A program made the position numbers and the translations under genes. A stretch of 64,000 nucleotides of DNA. It comes from Alistipes sp. (GTDB lineage: Bacteria > Bacteroidota > Bacteroidia > Bacteroidales > Rikenellaceae). The notes below the pieces were generated by a model. That model was not told the origin of the DNA and made no database searches. It saw only the letters and a list, made by a program, of their open reading frames with translations. Location: NCBI GenBank assembly GCA_017624955.1, contig JAGAMA010000039.1:1-64000 (forward strand), written 5' to 3'. Below, piece by piece: positions 34,959 through 42,647 of the stretch (within the stretch, counting starts at the first letter, position 1; every line of letters begins with the position of its first letter).

Positions 34959-36779
34959 ATGAAACGACTTATCAACTACGCCGTAGCCCTCGTGACTGCG
35001 GCGTTATTGACCGCATGTGGCGGTAAGCAATACGATGTAATTGTGGTCGGTGGCGGTGTTAGCGGCACGACGGCCGGCATTCGCGCGGCACGCCTGGGCG
35101 TTCATACGCTCATTGTCGAGGAGGGCCCCTGGCTGGGTGGCATGCTTACCTCGGCCGGTGTGAGTGCCACGGACGGCAACTACCGCCTGCGTGGCGGTAT
35201 GTGGGGCGAGTTGCGCGACTCGCTCGAGGCGCACTATGGCGGTGCCCAGGCCCTCAAGACGGGTTGGGTGAGCAACCTGCTGTTTGAGCCGAGCGTGGGT
35301 GCCCGCATCTTCCGCGCCATGGCCGAAAAGGAGGAGCTGCTGACTGTGAAATTCGACACCAAACTCGCGCACATCGAGCGCGCCGAGGAGGGATGGCTGC
35401 TGACACTCCAAGGGCCGCGTGGCAAGGAGCAGGTAAAGGCCCACATCGTGATCGACGGTACGGAGCTGGGCGATGTGGCGGCTGCTACGGGTGTCAAGTA
35501 CGATATCGGCATGGAGAGCCGCACGGTGACGGGTGAGGATATCGCCCCCGAGGAGGCCAACGGCATCATCCAGGACCTGACGATGGTCATGATCCTGAAG
35601 GACTACGGGCGCGATATGACGATCGAGCGCCCTGCCGACTATGATTCGACCCTCTTTGCCTGCGCCTGCGACAACGCCATCTGCCATACCCCGAAGGAGG
35701 CCAACCGCCTCTGGTCGAAGCAGATGATGATGTCGTACGGTCGTCTTCCGAACGGCAAGATCATGATCAACTGGCCGATCGAGGGCAACGACTACTATGT
35801 CAATATGATCGAGATGACTAACGAGGAGCGTGCCGAGGCGGTCACGAAGGCGAAGGCCCACACGCTGAATTTCCTCTACTTCATCCAGCATGAGCTGGGG
35901 CTGAACACCCTATCGCTGGCCGATGACGAGTTCCCGACCGAGGACCTGATGCCCCTGATGCCCTACCACCGCGAGTCGCGTCGTACGCATGGCGAGGTGC
36001 GCTTTCAGCTGAACCACGTCATCGCCCCTTACGACTACACGCTCTACCGCACCGCGATCGGCGTGGGTGACTACCCCGTCGATCAGCACCACACCCGCTA
36101 CACGGGTTGGGAGGCACTGCCGAACCTCTATTTCCACTCCGTGCCTTCGTATGGCGTGCCGATGGGCGTGCTGCTGCCGAAGGGGGTCAATGGACTGATT
36201 GTGGCCGAGAAGTCGATCTCGGTAAGCAACCTCGTAAACGGCTCTACGCGCCTGCAGCCCGTCGTGTTGCAGATTGGCGAGGCGGCCGGAATCGTGGCTG
36301 CATTGGCAGCCAAGCAGGGTATCGAGCCGCGTGAGGTCTCGGTGCGCGAGGTACAACGCGAGGTGCTGGAGGGTGGCGGTTACCTGCTCCCCTACCTCGA
36401 TCTGCCGACAACGCATCCCCACTTCAAGGCGCTGCAACGCATCGGCGTTACTGGTATCATCGAGGGCGAGGGGATGACGGTCGGCTGGGAGAATCAGACC
36501 TGGTTCAAGGCCGACGAGCCGATCTCGCTGGCGGAGCTTTCGCGCGGATTGAACCGCTTCGATGAGCAGTTTGAGCTAAGCAACGAGCAGCGCGAGGTCG
36601 CCCTGACCGACCTGGAGAATTGGTTTGGCGAAATCAACGATGCGATGTGGAACGCCTGGGGGCTGGAGGATTACAGCACGACACGCCCCCTGATGCGCAA
36701 GGAGTGCGCCGTGGTCATGGATGCCCTGCTGCGCCCCTTTAACAATCAGGTAAACCTTCAAGGTGAATTTATACGATGA
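34959..36779 (+). CDS. Lipoprotein FAD-dependent oxidoreductase
   Basis: 606 residues with a lipobox (LLTAC) followed at once by an FAD-binding Rossmann motif (YDVIVVGGGVSGTTAGIRAA). The FAD_oxidored family blocks are EGPWLGGMLTSAGVSATDGN, VIDGTELGDVAAATGVKYD, GLIVAEKSISVSNLVNGSTR and QIGEAAGIVAALAA. Family members are found in glycan loci of Bacteroidetes and Planctomycetes; substrates are mostly unknown. A flavoenzyme with a lipoprotein signal must get FAD outside the cytoplasm or be exported folded, which is unusual. The C-terminal 100 residues are acidic and may bind a partner. It overlaps the next gene by 4 bp (ATGA). Confidence 0.85.
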   Translation: MKRLINYAVALVTAALLTACGGKQYDVIVVGGGVSGTTAGIRAARLGVHTLIVEEGPWLGGMLTSAGVSATDGNYRLRGGMWGELRDSLEAHYGGAQALKTGWVSNLLFEPSVGARIFRAMAEKEELLTVKFDTKLAHIERAEEGWLLTLQGPRGKEQVKAHIVIDGTELGDVAAATGVKYDIGMESRTVTGEDIAPEEANGIIQDLTMVMILKDYGRDMTIERPADYDSTLFACACDNAICHTPKEANRLWSKQMMMSYGRLPNGKIMINWPIEGNDYYVNMIEMTNEERAEAVTKAKAHTLNFLYFIQHELGLNTLSLADDEFPTEDLMPLMPYHRESRRTHGEVRFQLNHVIAPYDYTLYRTAIGVGDYPVDQHHTRYTGWEALPNLYFHSVPSYGVPMGVLLPKGVNGLIVAEKSISVSNLVNGSTRLQPVVLQIGEAAGIVAALAAKQGIEPREVSVREVQREVLEGGGYLLPYLDLPTTHPHFKALQRIGVTGIIEGEGMTVGWENQTWFKADEPISLAELSRGLNRFDEQFELSNEQREVALTDLENWFGEINDAMWNAWGLEDYSTTRPLMRKECAVVMDALLRPFNNQVNLQGEFIR

Positions 36780-37840
36780 AACGAATCTTTTGGATCATGA
36801 CCCTTTGTGTGGCGCTTGCCGCTTGCAGTGGCGAAACAACGACCCCGATTGCCGATTCGCCCGCCCGCGTGGTGGGGCGCACGATGACACTCGACGACGG
36901 CTCGATCTCGTTTGATTGGAGCGGTGTCTATATCGACATCCGCTTCCGTGGCAGCTACCTGGCCGTGGAGCTGAGCGACACGAAACGCAACTACCTCAAC
37001 CTCTGGATCGACGGCCGGGAGCAGGAGAAGCTCACCTCCGAGGGGGAGCATACGATGCTCGTACTCTTCAACGACCCGAATAACGACGGCGAGCACCTCA
37101 TCCGCCTGCAAAAGGCTACCGAGGCCGAGCAGGGGCGCATCACGCTGCACAGCCTCACAACCGATGGCCGTCTGCTGGCGACCAACGATTTGAAGCTTCA
37201 GCGCCACATCGAGTTCTACGGCGACTCGCTCACCTGCGGCTACGGCACGGAGAGCAAGTCGGGTAGTGAACCCTTCCTCCCCGAGACGGAGAATTGCCGC
37301 TACACCTATGCCGCCCTGACAGCAGCCCACTTTGGTGCCGATTACAACCTTATTTCGCACTCGGGTCGCGGCCTGGTGCGCAACTACGGCGATTCGTTGC
37401 AGCTCTCCGTTCCGGAGACCACGATGAGTTCGCGTGCCTTCCGTCTCTTTGACGAGGACCCCGCCTCGGCCTGGGACTTTACTGACAGCCCCTACCGCCC
37501 CGATGCCATCGTCATCACGCTCGGCACGAACGACTTCAGCACCCCGCCCCACCCCACCGAGGAGCAGTATATCGCAGGCTACCGCGCGCTGATCGAGAAG
37601 CTGCGCACGGCCTGGGGCGCCGAGCTTCCTGTCTTGTGTGTCGTACACTCGCCCCACGCCGTGAAGTGTGTTGCGAAGATGGTCGAGGAGCTTCCCAAGA
37701 CGGCCATGGCCGACATCTCGTGGGGGGTCTATAACCGCACGACCGACCTCGGAGCCTCGGAACACCCCAACCGCTACGGCCAGGAGAAGATGGCCAAGGT
37801 GGTCATCGAAAAATTTGCCGAACTCACCGGCTGGGAGTAA
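36776..37840 (+). CDS. SGNH/GDSL esterase lipoprotein with N-terminal beta domain (CE2-like)
   Basis: 354 residues with a lipobox (ALAAC). Residues about 30-135 form a jelly-roll-like domain (ISFDWSGVYIDIRFRGSYLA), and about 140-354 an SGNH domain: HIEFYGDSLTCGYGTE (Ser), SHSGRGLVRNYGD, ITLGTNDFSTPPHP, and the late SEHPNRYGQ (His). The two-domain order and the GDSLTCGYG motif match carbohydrate esterase family 2-type acetyl esterases. It acts in the periplasm or at the surface on O-acetylated sugars. Last gene of the operon; a strong terminator follows. Confidence 0.85.
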   Translation: MKRIFWIMTLCVALAACSGETTTPIADSPARVVGRTMTLDDGSISFDWSGVYIDIRFRGSYLAVELSDTKRNYLNLWIDGREQEKLTSEGEHTMLVLFNDPNNDGEHLIRLQKATEAEQGRITLHSLTTDGRLLATNDLKLQRHIEFYGDSLTCGYGTESKSGSEPFLPETENCRYTYAALTAAHFGADYNLISHSGRGLVRNYGDSLQLSVPETTMSSRAFRLFDEDPASAWDFTDSPYRPDAIVITLGTNDFSTPPHPTEEQYIAGYRALIEKLRTAWGAELPVLCVVHSPHAVKCVAKMVEELPKTAMADISWGVYNRTTDLGASEHPNRYGQEKMAKVVIEKFAELTGWE

Positions 37841-37855
37841 TCCACCGCTACGCAT

Positions 37856-37895
37856 AAAAAAGCGTGTCCGACACAGGGTTAGGACACGCTTTTTT
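37856..37895. terminator. Bidirectional terminator at the end of the glycan operon
   Basis: AGCGTGTCC (37861-37869) pairs with GGACACGCT (37882-37890), flanked by A and T runs, so it can act in both directions. It ends the operon and faces the minus-strand gene at 38000. Confidence 0.85.
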
Positions 37896-37940
37896 GTATT
37901 CTATATAATCTCATCGACGTTAATACGACACTCCGTTTAT

Positions 37941-37971
37941 TATCATTGATAATTCAATGATATATCATAGA
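37941..37971 (+). repeat. Islet repeat, copy 1
   Basis: A 31-bp motif starting TTATCATTGATAATTCAATG and ending ATATATCATAG. It matches copy 2 (38247-38277) at 27 of 31 positions and the reverse complement of 39315-39345 at 28 of 31. It begins the AT-rich block. Confidence 0.7.
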
Positions 37972-37999
37972 TAAAAATGTTAACGAGAAAGAGGTATTA

Positions 38000-38224
38000 C
38001 TACTCCGTTCGCGTGATTTTGAATAGCTTTCGCTCGCTATCGTAGTGTTTTTCAAACGTAAAAAGCCCCCATTTACTGTCTTGCAGGCGCTTGCGGGCAT
38101 TATGAAAACCCGTGTAATCGGTATGAGCCAATTCGTAAAAACGGGTCTCTCCGACGGCAAAGCTACGCAATGTCTCCGCATAACTCTTCACGGTCAATAC
38201 ATACGAAAGTTTAACTCCCTCCAT
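38000..38224 (-). CDS. 74-residue small basic protein, possible DNA-binding
   Basis: ATG at 38224 gives MEGVKLSYVLTVKSYAETLR and so on; the frame is open further upstream, but those codons cross the palindromic repeat and read poorly. The sequence has the pattern of short Bacteroidetes proteins with a helix rich in Arg (FHNARKRLQDSKWGLFTFEK), as in small winged-helix or nucleic-acid-binding proteins, but no family can be named. No signal peptide. The repeat at 38247-38277 lies 23 bp upstream of its start and could be its own operator. AT-rich relative to both neighbouring operons. Confidence 0.55.
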   Translation of the reverse strand: MEGVKLSYVLTVKSYAETLRSFAVGETRFYELAHTDYTGFHNARKRLQDSKWGLFTFEKHYDSERKLFKITRTE

Positions 38225-38246
38225 GGCTGTTGTTATTATCAATAAA

Positions 38247-38277
38247 TTATCAATGATAATACAAAGATATATCATTG
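38247..38277 (+). repeat. Islet repeat, copy 2
   Basis: 31-bp motif starting TTATCAATGATAATACAAAG, in the promoter region of the 74-residue gene. An extra half site (TTATCAAT) lies just upstream at 38236-38243. Confidence 0.7.
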
Positions 38278-38368
38278 TGTATAAAATAGCAACAAACTTG
38301 GTATGAAATATCGTTTTGCGACAGCATCGTAACTTGACGATAACAACAAATATATCTACACAATCCAT

Positions 38369-38398
38369 TTGATATTTATTGAATCTTCTGTATATTTG
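38369..38398 (+). promoter_or_regulatory. Perfect Bacteroidetes promoter
   Basis: TTG at 38369-38371, a 19-bp spacer and TATATTTG at 38391-38398. It drives the structured leader or RNA that follows. Confidence 0.7.
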
Positions 38399-38404
38399 TT
38401 GTGA

Positions 38405-38555
38405 CATATTGCCTAATCGCCATCGAACTACCACATTGATACTGATACGGCACGATAATCCCATTAAGGCGAGTACCGCTTTGCGTGTGCTTGCTTGTAG
38501 GGATTATAGGGTGTGGTAGCCCTTGATGGCGTGCAGGTATAGTGCACGCTTTTTT
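38405..38555 (+). ncRNA. Structured RNA with intrinsic terminator upstream of a secreted-protein gene
   Basis: The transcript from the promoter at 38369-38398 folds into a long rod: CGCCATC (38418-38424) with GATGGCG (38525-38531); CTACCACA (38428-38435) with TGTGGTAG (38512-38519); ATAATCCC (38455-38462) with GGGATTAT (38500-38507); and an inner hairpin around CGC-TTT-GCG. It ends in GCGTGCA (38529-38535) / TGCACGC (38543-38549) plus TTTTTT. The outer stem and the terminator share GCG at 38529-38531, so they compete. The ATG of the next gene is 22 bp past the T run. It is either a free small RNA of about 150 nt or an attenuator. Confidence 0.55.
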
Positions 38556-38577
38556 ATTTACCATAAACCATTAAACT

Positions 38578-39195
38578 ATGAGAAAGTTATTGCTGATTGC
38601 GGTATTAAGCCTGCTTCCCCTACTTAGCCAGGCAAAAGTGAAAGGTTACTATCGAGTTTCGCTCGAGTCTGTTGACGTTAATGATGCAGTCGGTACGATC
38701 CAAAATGTAGTGGGAGCCGATCAATTCACATATCCGACCTATAGGGATAATAAAATTGATATTCGTTTCGAGTTCCAGCCAACGCATATCGATTTCCAAC
38801 TGACGAATAAAGCTACGAGCAGCCTCAAAATACATTGGGACGATGCAATCTATGTGGGAGGCCCCAATGGCGTGAGTACAGGCGTATTTCATGCCGGAGT
38901 GAAATTGATTGACCGAGAACAGCCTCAAACACCATCGATTGTAGTGAAAGGATCGAAAATAAACGATCTTCTTGTTACCAAGTCAGGAGTTAGCTTTAAT
39001 GCCTACTTTGGCAGATGGTTGTACAACTATATCTTGTACTGGGAAGATCAATTGACTAATGTCAAGATACTTCTGCCAATAGAACTCAACGGAGAAAAAT
39101 TCGAATATCTATTTTCATTCTCGGTCGATTGGGAAAATGTCAAAGTGAAAACTAGAATCATAGACGGTAAGGAGTATTATTTTCAAATGAAATAG
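38578..39195 (+). CDS. Secreted hypothetical protein
   Basis: 205 residues with a cleavable signal peptide (LLIAVLSLLPLLSQA, no lipobox). The mature part looks beta-rich (RVSLESVDVNDAVGTI, DIRFEFQPTHIDFQLTNK) and ends KEYYFQMK. No family is recognised. It lies behind a terminator-bearing leader and has its own terminator, so expression is probably controlled at the leader. AT-rich and alone in its islet, it may have been acquired by transfer. A periplasmic or exported role is all that can be said. Confidence 0.65.
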   Translation: MRKLLLIAVLSLLPLLSQAKVKGYYRVSLESVDVNDAVGTIQNVVGADQFTYPTYRDNKIDIRFEFQPTHIDFQLTNKATSSLKIHWDDAIYVGGPNGVSTGVFHAGVKLIDREQPQTPSIVVKGSKINDLLVTKSGVSFNAYFGRWLYNYILYWEDQLTNVKILLPIELNGEKFEYLFSFSVDWENVKVKTRIIDGKEYYFQMK

Positions 39196-39213
39196 CACTC
39201 GACTGATTCCATA

Positions 39214-39243
39214 CAAAAAGCCTCTTTGTGGGGCTTTTTTTTG
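39214..39243 (+). terminator. Rho-independent terminator
   Basis: AAAAAGCC (39215-39222) pairs with GGGCTTTTT (39231-39239), followed by further Ts, 20 bp past the stop of the secreted-protein gene. Confidence 0.75.
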
Positions 39244-39556
39244 TTAAATCTTGTTTATTTCTCACCGCAATCGATACAGACTATCGCGTATCACTTACTA
39301 CCATCAAGCATCCCCTATGATATATCAATGAATTATCGTTGATAATTCATTGATATATCGTCGATGTTATAACGCAGGAAAAAGGAGTATCATAACAACG
39401 CAAATCCGTATAACGGACAACGCATGTTGCGACTTCATACCATAAAAAAGGGATTGGCAGAAACCGCTTTCTACTAATCTCTTTTTTTCGCTCATAATTA
39501 GCAAATGTTCAGTCTACTATGTATCAATCCGGCAGCCCCTTTTGGCAACATTACCT
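39244..39556. other. Intergenic AT-rich stretch of the islet
   Basis: Contains the palindromic islet repeat (39315-39363), then about 190 bp with no gene. At 39446-39488 a loosely paired AAAAAAGGGATTGG ... CTCTTTTTTT stretch might be a weak terminator. Nothing else is supportable. Confidence 0.4.
39315..39363. repeat. Islet repeat, copy 3 (double, palindromic)
   Basis: GATATATCAATGAATTATC (39319-39337) and GATAATTCATTGATATATC (39341-39359) are exact reverse complements with a 3-bp centre, so the site holds the islet motif in both orientations. It marks the right side of the AT-rich block that starts at copy 1. Confidence 0.8.
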
Positions 39557-39587
39557 AAAAAAGGCTGCCCCCACGGGACAGCCTTTT
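39557..39587 (-). terminator. Terminator of the lnt-folC operon
   Basis: AAAAGGCTG (39559-39567) pairs with CAGCCTTTT (39579-39587); on the minus strand the stem runs into TTTTTT. It lies 18 bp past the folC stop. Confidence 0.8.
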
Positions 39588-39604
39588 CTCGTTATGCCAT
39601 GCGC

Positions 39605-40894
39605 CTACATCGCCTCGCCGACTACATAGGTCGAGCCGCCGATAAAGATCAGGTCCTCCTCGCCGGCCAGCTCACGGGCGCGCTCGACAGCGGCAGGAAC
39701 GCCCTCCACGACTTCGCCCTGCAGGCCGTAGATGCCGGCCTTCTTGCAGAGTTCCGCGGCAGGTACGGCGCGCTCGGTCTGGGCTGCCGTAAAGATGTAG
39801 TGTGCCTCCTTCGGCAAGAGAGGCAGGATGTGAGCCAAATCCTTATCCTTCACGAAGCCCACCACGCAGTAGAGTTTCTCATGCGGCGTGGCGGCAATCT
39901 GCTCGCTCACATAGCGAATACCGTGGGCGTTGTGGCCCGTGTCGCAGATCATCAGCGGCTTATCGCCCAGCTTCTGCCAGCGACCCATGAGCGAGGTCTC
40001 CTTCGAAGCGGTACGCATACCCTCGATAAAGGCTCGGCGCGAAATGGTCAGCGGGGTCTTCTCGTGCAGGTAGTCCGACACGGCAGCCACGGTCACCACA
40101 TTCTTGCGCTGGTAGTGGCCCATCAGGTCGAGGTGCACATCGTAGAGATACTCATCACGCATGCGGCGCAACGAAAGGCGCTGTTCGCCCGCCTCGTCAT
40201 GCTGCTCCTCGCAGCGGAACTCCTCCTCGGCATAGATCACGCGCGAGCGGCACTGCTCGGCAATCTCCTCGATCACATGTTTCCAATGATCGTCCTTCTC
40301 GCCCACCACCACGGGGATACTCTTCTTCACGATACCGCCCTTCTCGGCTGCAATCTTCGGAAGCGTGTCACCCAGCAGTGCCGTATGCTCGAGCCCGACG
40401 TTCGTAATGATGCTCACCACCGGAAGAATCACATTCGTGGCATCGAGTCTACCACCCAGGCCCGTCTCGATGACCGCCACCTCGACATCTGCCTGTGCAA
40501 AGTAGTCGAAGGCCAGCGCGGCCGTCATCTCAAAGAACGAGAGCTTGAGATCCATCATCTTCTCGCGGTGCTTGCTGACGAAATTGACCACCTTCTGCTT
40601 CGGGATCATCTCGCCATCGACGCGGATGCGCTCACGGAAATCCTTCAGGTGGGGCGACGTAAAGAGACCCGTGCGGTAGCCGGCCTGCTCGAGAATCGAG
40701 GCCAACATGTGCGATACGGAGCCCTTGCCGTTGGTACCTGCCACATGAATCGTAAAGAAATTACGTTGCGGGTTGCCCAGCACGCGACAAAACTCGGCGA
40801 TACGTTCCAAGCCCGGCTTATAAGCCGTTGCCCCCTTCTGCTCAAAGGCCGGGAGTTGTTGGAACAGAAATTCGAGTGTTTGAGTGTAGTTCAT
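39605..40894 (-). CDS. folC: Bifunctional folylpolyglutamate synthase / dihydrofolate synthase
   Basis: 429 residues, cytoplasmic. Mur-ligase-like ATP-binding motif HVAGTNGKGSVSHML (about 49-63), GLFTSPHLKDFRERI, ETGLGGRLDATNVI, and the late DTGHNAHG (substrate/Mg region). It adds glutamate to dihydropteroate and to folates. Length is normal for the family. It is transcribed after lnt with a 19-bp gap and ends at the terminator at 39557. Confidence 0.95.
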   Translation of the reverse strand: MNYTQTLEFLFQQLPAFEQKGATAYKPGLERIAEFCRVLGNPQRNFFTIHVAGTNGKGSVSHMLASILEQAGYRTGLFTSPHLKDFRERIRVDGEMIPKQKVVNFVSKHREKMMDLKLSFFEMTAALAFDYFAQADVEVAVIETGLGGRLDATNVILPVVSIITNVGLEHTALLGDTLPKIAAEKGGIVKKSIPVVVGEKDDHWKHVIEEIAEQCRSRVIYAEEEFRCEEQHDEAGEQRLSLRRMRDEYLYDVHLDLMGHYQRKNVVTVAAVSDYLHEKTPLTISRRAFIEGMRTASKETSLMGRWQKLGDKPLMICDTGHNAHGIRYVSEQIAATPHEKLYCVVGFVKDKDLAHILPLLPKEAHYIFTAAQTERAVPAAELCKKAGIYGLQGEVVEGVPAAVERARELAGEEDLIFIGGSTYVVGEAM

Positions 40895-40913
40895 AATTAT
40901 TTTTGGTACGGGA

Positions 40914-42491
40914 TTAGTCCACTAAGTAGTTGCGCCGTTTGACGCGGTATGCCATGTAATAGAGCACCGAGAGCAGCAGCAGGTAGTTGGCTACACGCCC
41001 CAGGTAGTCGCCATAGCGGGTGTAGAGGGTCTGCTCACGGTTGAGTGCCACCTCCTCGGTCAGCACACCGCGCTCCTCCCAGCCCAATGTCGAGCTGATC
41101 TCGCCACGCGCCGAGATAAAGCCCGAACGCCCCGTATTGGCCGAACGAACCACGGCGCGGCGGTGCTCGATGGCACGCAGGCGCGAAAGGGTGAAGAGGT
41201 GCTCATAGCCGGGGGTATCGCCCCACCAGCCGTCGTTTGTCAAAATCGCCATCAGCTCGGCACCACGGCGCACATGGTCGCCGAAGAACTCGCCATAGAC
41301 CCCCTCGTAGCAGATCGCCGGGCCGATCTTCACGCCGCGATGCTCGAAGGCCGAGCCATGCTTGCCGATACCGATCTGCCCCACGATACCGCCTAGATCC
41401 ACCACCAGGAAATCCATCAGGCGGAAGACCCAGGTCGGGGTGTTCTCTACGCCGATCACCAGCTTGCCCTTGTGGTGCAGCTGCACACGGTGGGTCGTAT
41501 CCACACCCACGGCCGTATTGAAGTGGTCGTAACCACCTCGTCCATAACCGAATGAACGCGCGGTCGGACTCTCCAATCCCGGGCTGTAATAGCGGCGGGT
41601 ATTGGTGCCCGTCAAGAGCATCGCCTCGGGATGTCGCGCACGCAGGGTATCGCGCACCACCTGCCAAATCTCCGACTCATCATCGTTCAGGCGATCCGAC
41701 AAATTCGGTTCCCAATAGTAGCCCGGCATTGCCGTTTCGGGCAGGAGGATAAAATCGACTCCTGCAGGCACCTCGCCGAGCAGGTCGAAGATATTGGCCA
41801 CCTGCAGCGCATCCGTATTGTCAAACTTTTCGTAGCAATCGACGTTGGGCTGGATCGCACTCACGCGCACCGTTTCGCTCGGCTCTTCATAGCCGAACCA
41901 CATACCGAGCGACACGATCACGGGCAACACGATCCCCGCCAGTGCGGCGACAATCTTGTGTGGCGTGCGATGACGAATCGCCTCAAAAACAAGCAGGTTC
42001 GAGACCAACACCCACAACGAGCCGCCAAAGACACCCGTCCACTCATACCACTGCACGGCCCACACATCGTGCGAGAAGCCGTTGCCGAGCGTAAGCCAGG
42101 GCCACGAGAAATCACCGCTCGTGTACCAATACTCGGTGGCGATCCAGGCCGCGACGAGGGTCGTATAGGCCAAGGCGCGCGGGGCCTTCTTGACCACCGT
42201 GTGGTAGAGCATGAAGGCGACCATGTTGTAGAAGGTCGAGAAGAGAATGGCCGCAATCGGGCCGATGGGTGTAGCGTTCCAGATCCACCAAATGGTGGCC
42301 GCATTCCACAAGACAAAGCATAGCAACGCCCGCCAAAAGGTCTGCCACCAACCTCGGCGCGAGTTCTCCGCCTTTTCGCTCAAGATCAAGAGCGGCACGA
42401 AGGCTACCAGCAGGCCGAGACCCGACAAACCGAGCCACCCCACCGAGAGCAACACCACCGACAAAAGGATAAGGAGCATATCGCGCTTCAT
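40914..42491 (-). CDS. lnt: Apolipoprotein N-acyltransferase
   Basis: 525 residues from ATG at 42491 (MKRDMLLILLSVVLLS); the longer frame adds 19 residues without support. Six or so N-terminal membrane segments are followed by a carbon-nitrogen hydrolase domain from about 215, with the Glu-Lys-Cys triad visible as LLPETAMPG, LHHKGKLVIGVE and GPAICYEGVYGEFF. A last membrane segment is near the C-terminus (RVANYLLLLSVLYYMAY). It adds the third acyl chain to lipoproteins at the inner membrane, fitting the many lipoproteins in this window. Confidence 0.93.
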   Translation of the reverse strand: MKRDMLLILLSVVLLSVGWLGLSGLGLLVAFVPLLILSEKAENSRRGWWQTFWRALLCFVLWNAATIWWIWNATPIGPIAAILFSTFYNMVAFMLYHTVVKKAPRALAYTTLVAAWIATEYWYTSGDFSWPWLTLGNGFSHDVWAVQWYEWTGVFGGSLWVLVSNLLVFEAIRHRTPHKIVAALAGIVLPVIVSLGMWFGYEEPSETVRVSAIQPNVDCYEKFDNTDALQVANIFDLLGEVPAGVDFILLPETAMPGYYWEPNLSDRLNDDESEIWQVVRDTLRARHPEAMLLTGTNTRRYYSPGLESPTARSFGYGRGGYDHFNTAVGVDTTHRVQLHHKGKLVIGVENTPTWVFRLMDFLVVDLGGIVGQIGIGKHGSAFEHRGVKIGPAICYEGVYGEFFGDHVRRGAELMAILTNDGWWGDTPGYEHLFTLSRLRAIEHRRAVVRSANTGRSGFISARGEISSTLGWEERGVLTEEVALNREQTLYTRYGDYLGRVANYLLLLSVLYYMAYRVKRRNYLVD

Positions 42492-42647
42492 AGCCACAAA
42501 TGTAGTCAAAGAAATAGAAATAACCTCGATTTTCGGAGAAAATTGCACGCGCGCGAAGCTTTCCTCAAAAAAGGTGTGGCGCTTTGCCTTTTTTTTAGTA
42601 AATTAGCCCAAATTTGGAGGCATGTGTACTCCCGAAAACCACTAACC

